Shown here: one piece after another, positions 60,938 through 64,000 of the stretch
Position numbering within the stretch: position 1 is the first letter of the stretch
Layout: each line of letters begins with the position of its first letter
From: Alphaproteobacteria bacterium
GTDB lineage: Bacteria > Pseudomonadota > Alphaproteobacteria > Micropepsales > Micropepsaceae
Direction of reading: 5' to 3'
Length of the DNA stretch: 64,000 bases
Assembly (NCBI GenBank): GCA_013697055.1
Contig: JACCXK010000101.1
Location: forward strand, 35,055-99,054
Position numbers and translations under genes: made by a program
The notes under the pieces: generated by a model
Databases searched by the model: none
What the model saw: only the letters and a program-made list of their open reading frames with translations
Told to the model about the DNA's origin: nothing

Positions 60938-61159
60938 ATGGCAAAGAAGAAGAGCACGCTGGCCAAGCGCGCCGCTGAGCTGGAAGCCGCGGTCGCGGGC
61001 CTGTTCACCGGTACCCCTGCCGCGCCGGCGAAGAAGAAAAAGCGCAAGAAGTCGAAGAAGGCCAAGGTCGTGAAGGCGGTCAAGAAGACCGTCAAGAAGG
61101 CCAAGAAAGCCGCCAAAAAGGCGGTCAAGAAGGCCAAGAAGAAGTCGAAAAAGAAGTAG
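60938..61159 (+). CDS. Lys-rich histone-like small protein 2
   Basis: 73 aa with GAGG upstream (gatgaggagttgaatc). The N-terminus 'MAKKKSTLAKRAAELEAAVA' is helical; the C-terminal half is 'KAVKKTVKKAKKAAKKAVKK'-type sequence like histone H1 or HU tails. Probably a DNA- or RNA-binding nucleoid protein. Confidence 0.82.
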   Translation: MAKKKSTLAKRAAELEAAVAGLFTGTPAAPAKKKKRKKSKKAKVVKAVKKTVKKAKKAAKKAVKKAKKKSKKK

Positions 61160-61180
61160 TTTTCCGATTGCATACGGTGA

Positions 61181-61216
61181 GAGGCGCTGTCCCCTGGGGC
61201 GGCGCCTCTTTCTTTT
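61181..61216 (+). terminator. Rho-independent terminator after Lys-rich gene
   Basis: gaggcgc / gcgcctc 7-bp stem around a 14-nt loop, then TTTCTTTT. Confidence 0.8.
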
Positions 61217-61279
61217 GGGGCCTTCCTTTTGTGCAGGGGCCCGCTAGAGTTCCCCAAAATATAACAAAGGGGGACGCGC

Positions 61280-61771
61280 ATGATCTTTCGCCGCTTTCTG
61301 ACCATGGCCGCCTTGGCCGTCCTGCCGCTCGCGGCCGGGGCGCAGACCCCGGCGCCTGCGCCCACGGCCCATGCCGTCCCGTTCGACGCCTTTGTCTATC
61401 AGCCGGCGTCCGACGTGGCGGCCATGACCCACAGCACCGACGGCAAGCAGCATTCCAAGGTCGTGATCGATCACGAGGAATATTTCATCGAATATGTCAC
61501 CCGGGTGATCAACACCAACGCCGAGGCCCATAACCATTGGTACGATTACATCCATGTGCTGGAGGGCGAGGGCTCGATCACCTATGGCGGCACCCAGGAA
61601 GGCGGCACCGATTCCGGCCTGGGCGAAATCCGCGGCGGCAAGCTGGTGGGCGGCAAATTCCAGATCCTGAAGCCCGGCGACCGGTTGGTGATCCCGCCCG
61701 GCATGCCGCACATCTTCACGGCCACACAGGGCCACACTTTCACCTACCTGATCTTCAAGCACAAAGCCTAG
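61280..61771 (+). CDS. Secreted cupin-domain protein 1
   Basis: 163 aa. Signal peptide (ending PLAAGAQTP), then a double-stranded beta-helix: 'NAEAHNHWYDYIHVLEGEGS' (metal His/His and Glu) and 'LKPGDRLVIPPGMPHIFTAT' near 125. Probably binds a metal in the periplasm. The next gene is a paralogous cupin beginning 8 bp later. Confidence 0.85.
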   Translation: MIFRRFLTMAALAVLPLAAGAQTPAPAPTAHAVPFDAFVYQPASDVAAMTHSTDGKQHSKVVIDHEEYFIEYVTRVINTNAEAHNHWYDYIHVLEGEGSITYGGTQEGGTDSGLGEIRGGKLVGGKFQILKPGDRLVIPPGMPHIFTATQGHTFTYLIFKHKA

Positions 61772-61779
61772 GAGCCATC

Positions 61780-62277
61780 ATGCGCAAGATACTCATCATC
61801 GGGGCCATGCTGGCCGCCCTTCCGGCTATTGCCCAGAACGCCAAGACGCCTTTCACAGCCGTGGAACAACTGTCGCCGGAAAAGACCGTGCGCCATGTCA
61901 CCGGCCAGGAACTGGAAGCCACCATGAAGAAGGGCATGACCCCCGGCGCCTTCTATTCCCAGATCCTGCTGTCCAAGCATGACGGCTATCAGATCATCAA
62001 CACCATCCGCGACAAGGACGGCCAGGCCGAAGTCCATGCCGACTGGAACGACAATCTCTTCGTCCAGGAAGGCGAAGCCAATTTCGTCACCGGCGGAACG
62101 CAAGTGGACGCCAAGGAAACCGCCCCGGGCGAGAAGCGCGGCACCTCCATCAAGGGCGGCGCCACTGTGACCATGCGAGCCGGCGACTATTTCTTTGTTC
62201 CGGCCGGCACGCCGCACCAGATGCTGGTTCCGGCGGGCAAGCGCGTCCGCTTCATCGCCTTCAAGACGCACAAGTAA
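61780..62277 (+). CDS. Secreted cupin-domain protein 2
   Basis: 165 aa from ATG 61780 with GGAG upstream; the track start at 61537 reads through the first cupin. Signal peptide (MRKILIIGAMLAALPAIAQN), then 'VHADWNDNLFVQEGEANFVT' near 86 and 'MRAGDYFFVPAGTPHQMLVP' near 131. The first His-x-His site is reduced to His-Ala-Asp, so metal binding may differ from cupin 1. The tandem pair probably forms one functional unit. Confidence 0.85.
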   Translation: MRKILIIGAMLAALPAIAQNAKTPFTAVEQLSPEKTVRHVTGQELEATMKKGMTPGAFYSQILLSKHDGYQIINTIRDKDGQAEVHADWNDNLFVQEGEANFVTGGTQVDAKETAPGEKRGTSIKGGATVTMRAGDYFFVPAGTPHQMLVPAGKRVRFIAFKTHK

Positions 62278-62285
62278 GCGAGCGG

Positions 62286-62657
62286 GTGCGCAGCCTTTTC
62301 ACCGGGCGGTTCAGGTTTTTAGGTTATCTGGCCGCTCTCGGTGTTGTGGTTACCATCTTGTCCCTTGCTTGGAGATCGTTTGAAAAGGGTGAGCTATGGC
62401 TATGGGCATTGCTTATTTTGGATCCTGCACTGACCCTGCGTTTCGCTTTGGAAGCGGTGGGACGATGGGAGCAGGTCGCCAGGGCACGTAAATCTGGGTT
62501 TGCCTCTTTTCTCGATGCGATTCGTAGCTGGATAGCGATTGGATGGGGCGTGATGTGGCTTATAGCGGTGACTGCGGGAACAATCCTCGGCATCGTGCTT
62601 TTTTTCTGTCTTTTGTCGGACCTGATATTTGGCTGGCCGCATTTTCAGCCGGGCTAG
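62286..62657 (+). CDS. Membrane protein of unknown function
   Basis: 123 aa, GTG start. Three to four hydrophobic stretches ('FLGYLAALGVVVTILSLAWR', 'LWLWALLILDPALTLRFALE', 'VMWLIAVTAGTILGIVLFFC'). No family. It starts right after cupin 2 and its last bases overlap the convergent EamA gene. Confidence 0.6.
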   Translation: MRSLFTGRFRFLGYLAALGVVVTILSLAWRSFEKGELWLWALLILDPALTLRFALEAVGRWEQVARARKSGFASFLDAIRSWIAIGWGVMWLIAVTAGTILGIVLFFCLLSDLIFGWPHFQPG

Positions 62658-63579
62658 GAGGCTTCGCCTTCCAGCAGGAGCTTGCGGGGCCGCCACAGCA
62701 GGTTCACCGCCAGCCCCGCCATGATCAGCAGGCAGGCGGTGATCTTCCAGCCGGGCATGGGCTCGCCCAGCAACAGGCGGAGGCGCCCATGCCGAACACC
62801 GGCACCAGCAAGGACAGTGGCGCCACCGTGCCGGCGGGATAGCGCGTCAACAGCCAGGCCCACATGGTGTAGCCGAACAGGGTATTGGCCGCGCTCTGCC
62901 ACACCAGGGTCGGCCAGATGACCCAGTGCGAGCCGGCCACCGACGCGGCGATCCGGGTGGGGCCTTCCAGCACCAGCGAGGCGGCGAAAAGGCCCGGCAT
63001 GGCGAACAGGCTGGCCCACACGACATAGGCGACCGGGTTGATCGGCGTGCCCTTGGTCGCCGCGGCGCGTGAGGCTTCGCGGGTGGTCTGGTTGCTGATG
63101 GTCCAGCAGGCGGCGCCGCCGAGGGTCAGCGCCAGTCCCGTCAGAGTGATGTCCTGGCCATTGTGCATCAGGATCACGCCGATGCCGGCGACCGCCAGCA
63201 CCAGGCCGATCAGGTTTTGCAGATGCGGCTTCTCGCCGGTGCGTTGGGCCGCCACCGCGATGGTGAAGAACACCTGCATCTGCATCACCAGCGAGGCGAC
63301 GCCGGGCGAGATGAAGCCATCCATGGCGATATAGAGCAGACCGAACTGTCCGGTGCCGACGCTGAGGCCGTAGAGCGCCAGACTGCCCCAGGAGACGTTG
63401 GGCTTCTTGAAGAACAGGATGGCGGGAAACAGGGTCAGCGAGAAACGGATCGCCGCCATCAGCAGCGGCGGCAGCATGCCGAGGCCCCAGCGCACCACCA
63501 CGAAGTTGCTGCCCCAGATGAACATCACCAGAACGCCCAGCGCCATGTCGCGCGCGGAAAGATAGGAGGGTTGGGTCAT
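62654..63579 (-). pseudogene. EamA/DMT transporter with a 3' single-base frameshift
   Basis: From ATG 63579 the ORF runs to 62725 with the first nine helices of an EamA permease ('MFIWGSNFVVVRWGLGMLPP', 'GDWGLLYI'-type segments, 'GTVAPLSLLVPVFGMGASA') then a nonsense end. In the neighbouring frame the proper last helix continues ('LLLGEPMPGWKITACLLIMA', 'LLWRPRKLLL') to 62654. One base (a C in the 'GCC-CTG' junction near 62776-62780) is missing, so the intact protein would be 308 aa. Real mutation or assembly error. Twin of the next gene. Confidence 0.82.
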
Positions 63580-64000
63580 GCCGCCCCGCCGCCGATCTTG
63601 CTTTTGCTTGCACCACCCGCCGCTCGCCCAAGCTCGCGGCTTTCGTCGCTCGAAACGGTCCGCTGGACCGTTTCGTCAGCCTTCGGCTGACCGCGCCTCA
63701 CCCAAAGCAAATTCACCGCCAGCCCGGCCATGATCAGCAAGGTGGCGCCGATTTTCCACAAGGGCAGGGGTTCGTGCAGGATGACCGCCGAAGCGCCGAA
63801 GCCGAATATCGGCACCATCAGCGACATGGGTGCCACGGTGGCGGTGGGATAGCGCGACAACAGCCAGCCCCAGCAGGCATAGCCGAACATGGTGTTGCCC
63901 ACCGATTGCCACAGCACCGCCGCCCAGGTGACCGGGGTGGCGCGTGCGATGCCGGTGATGATGGCCGCGGGGCCCTCCAGCAGCAGCGACAGGACCAGGA
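63576..64000 (-). CDS. EamA/DMT transporter (partial, N-terminus beyond window)
   Basis: In frame from 64000: 'LLLEGPAAIITGI...AVLWQSVGNTMFGYACWGWL', 'VAPMSLMVPIFGFGASAVIL' and the last helix 'KIGATLLIMAGLAVNLLWVR', paralogous to the downstream twin. It ends with an unusual Ala/Gly/Ser-rich, charged tail ('GQPKADETVQRTVSSDESRE') encoded by palindromic DNA at 63651-63690. Stop and next start overlap (ATGA). Confidence 0.85.
   Translation of the reverse strand, partial: LVLSLLLEGPAAIITGIARATPVTWAAVLWQSVGNTMFGYACWGWLLSRYPTATVAPMSLMVPIFGFGASAVILHEPLPLWKIGATLLIMAGLAVNLLWVRRGQPKADETVQRTVSSDESRELGRAAGGASKSKIGGGAA
63651..63690. repeat. Palindromic element inside EamA gene 3' end
   Basis: cgaaacggtcc-gct-ggaccgtttcg (63651-63675) followed by tcagcc-ttc-ggctga (63676-63690). 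It encodes the extra tail of the partial transporter. Resembles REP-type elements; a different palindrome of the same kind lies near 43640-43690. Confidence 0.6.

Overview
The window looks like a chromosomal piece of a GC-rich alphaproteobacterium. The markers are the kdsD-lptC-lptA-lptB-rpoN-ptsN block, an Hsp20/DUF1150 pair, a TIGR02300 (FYDLN acid) protein next to aroA-cmk-rpsA, and a PEP-CTERM/exosortase (XrtA-type) apparatus. A Rhizomicrobium/Micropepsaceae-like organism is my guess from gene content only.

Layout. 0-7 kb: the edge of an exosortase/exopolysaccharide locus (outer-membrane barrel and polysaccharide export lipoprotein, minus strand). It is followed by a three-gene cassette (N-acyl amino acid synthase, ThiF/E1-like enzyme, nitroreductase) and a PEP-CTERM protein. 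7.7-10.6 kb: a divergent EmrA/EmrB-type efflux pair. 10.8-14.6 kb: accessory DNA with a phage/plasmid-like recombination module (Rad52-like protein with a C-terminal HNH domain, a Gp157-like remnant, an unknown protein) and decayed genes. 14.6-31 kb: a second PEP-CTERM gene, TonB receptor, histidine kinase, MFS transporter, cardiolipin synthase, glycerate kinase and assorted enzymes. 31.3-40.9 kb: core block of RNase D-like, kdsD, lptCAB, rpoN, ptsN, cyclophilin, DUF1150/Hsp20 and fused pabB-pabC. 41-44.5 kb: GMC oxidoreductase with a small partner and two SDR enzymes. 44.6-56 kb: gene-poor accessory stretch of many small ORFs, three more PEP-CTERM genes and a truncated DJ-1/PfpI gene, ending at tRNA-Ala. 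56.2-64 kb: TIGR02300, aroA-cmk-rpsA, a Lys-rich protein, two cupins and two EamA transporters.

How it fits together. Five PEP-CTERM proteins share near-identical sorting tails, and their genes end in look-alike GC hairpin terminators. Three have textbook sigma-54 (-24/-12) promoters with correct spacing and a fourth has a weaker one, so these dispersed genes look like one RpoN-dependent regulon; rpoN itself is in the window. The synthase/E1/nitroreductase cassette between the export genes and the first sigma-54 PEP-CTERM gene is the best candidate for an undescribed system, probably making a modified N-acyl amino acid.

Several genes carry single-base lesions (Rad52/HNH, one PEP-CTERM, one EamA transporter, a small secreted protein, and an HD phosphohydrolase with an amber codon). 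These are either real decay or indel errors in the assembly. Both readings should be kept open.
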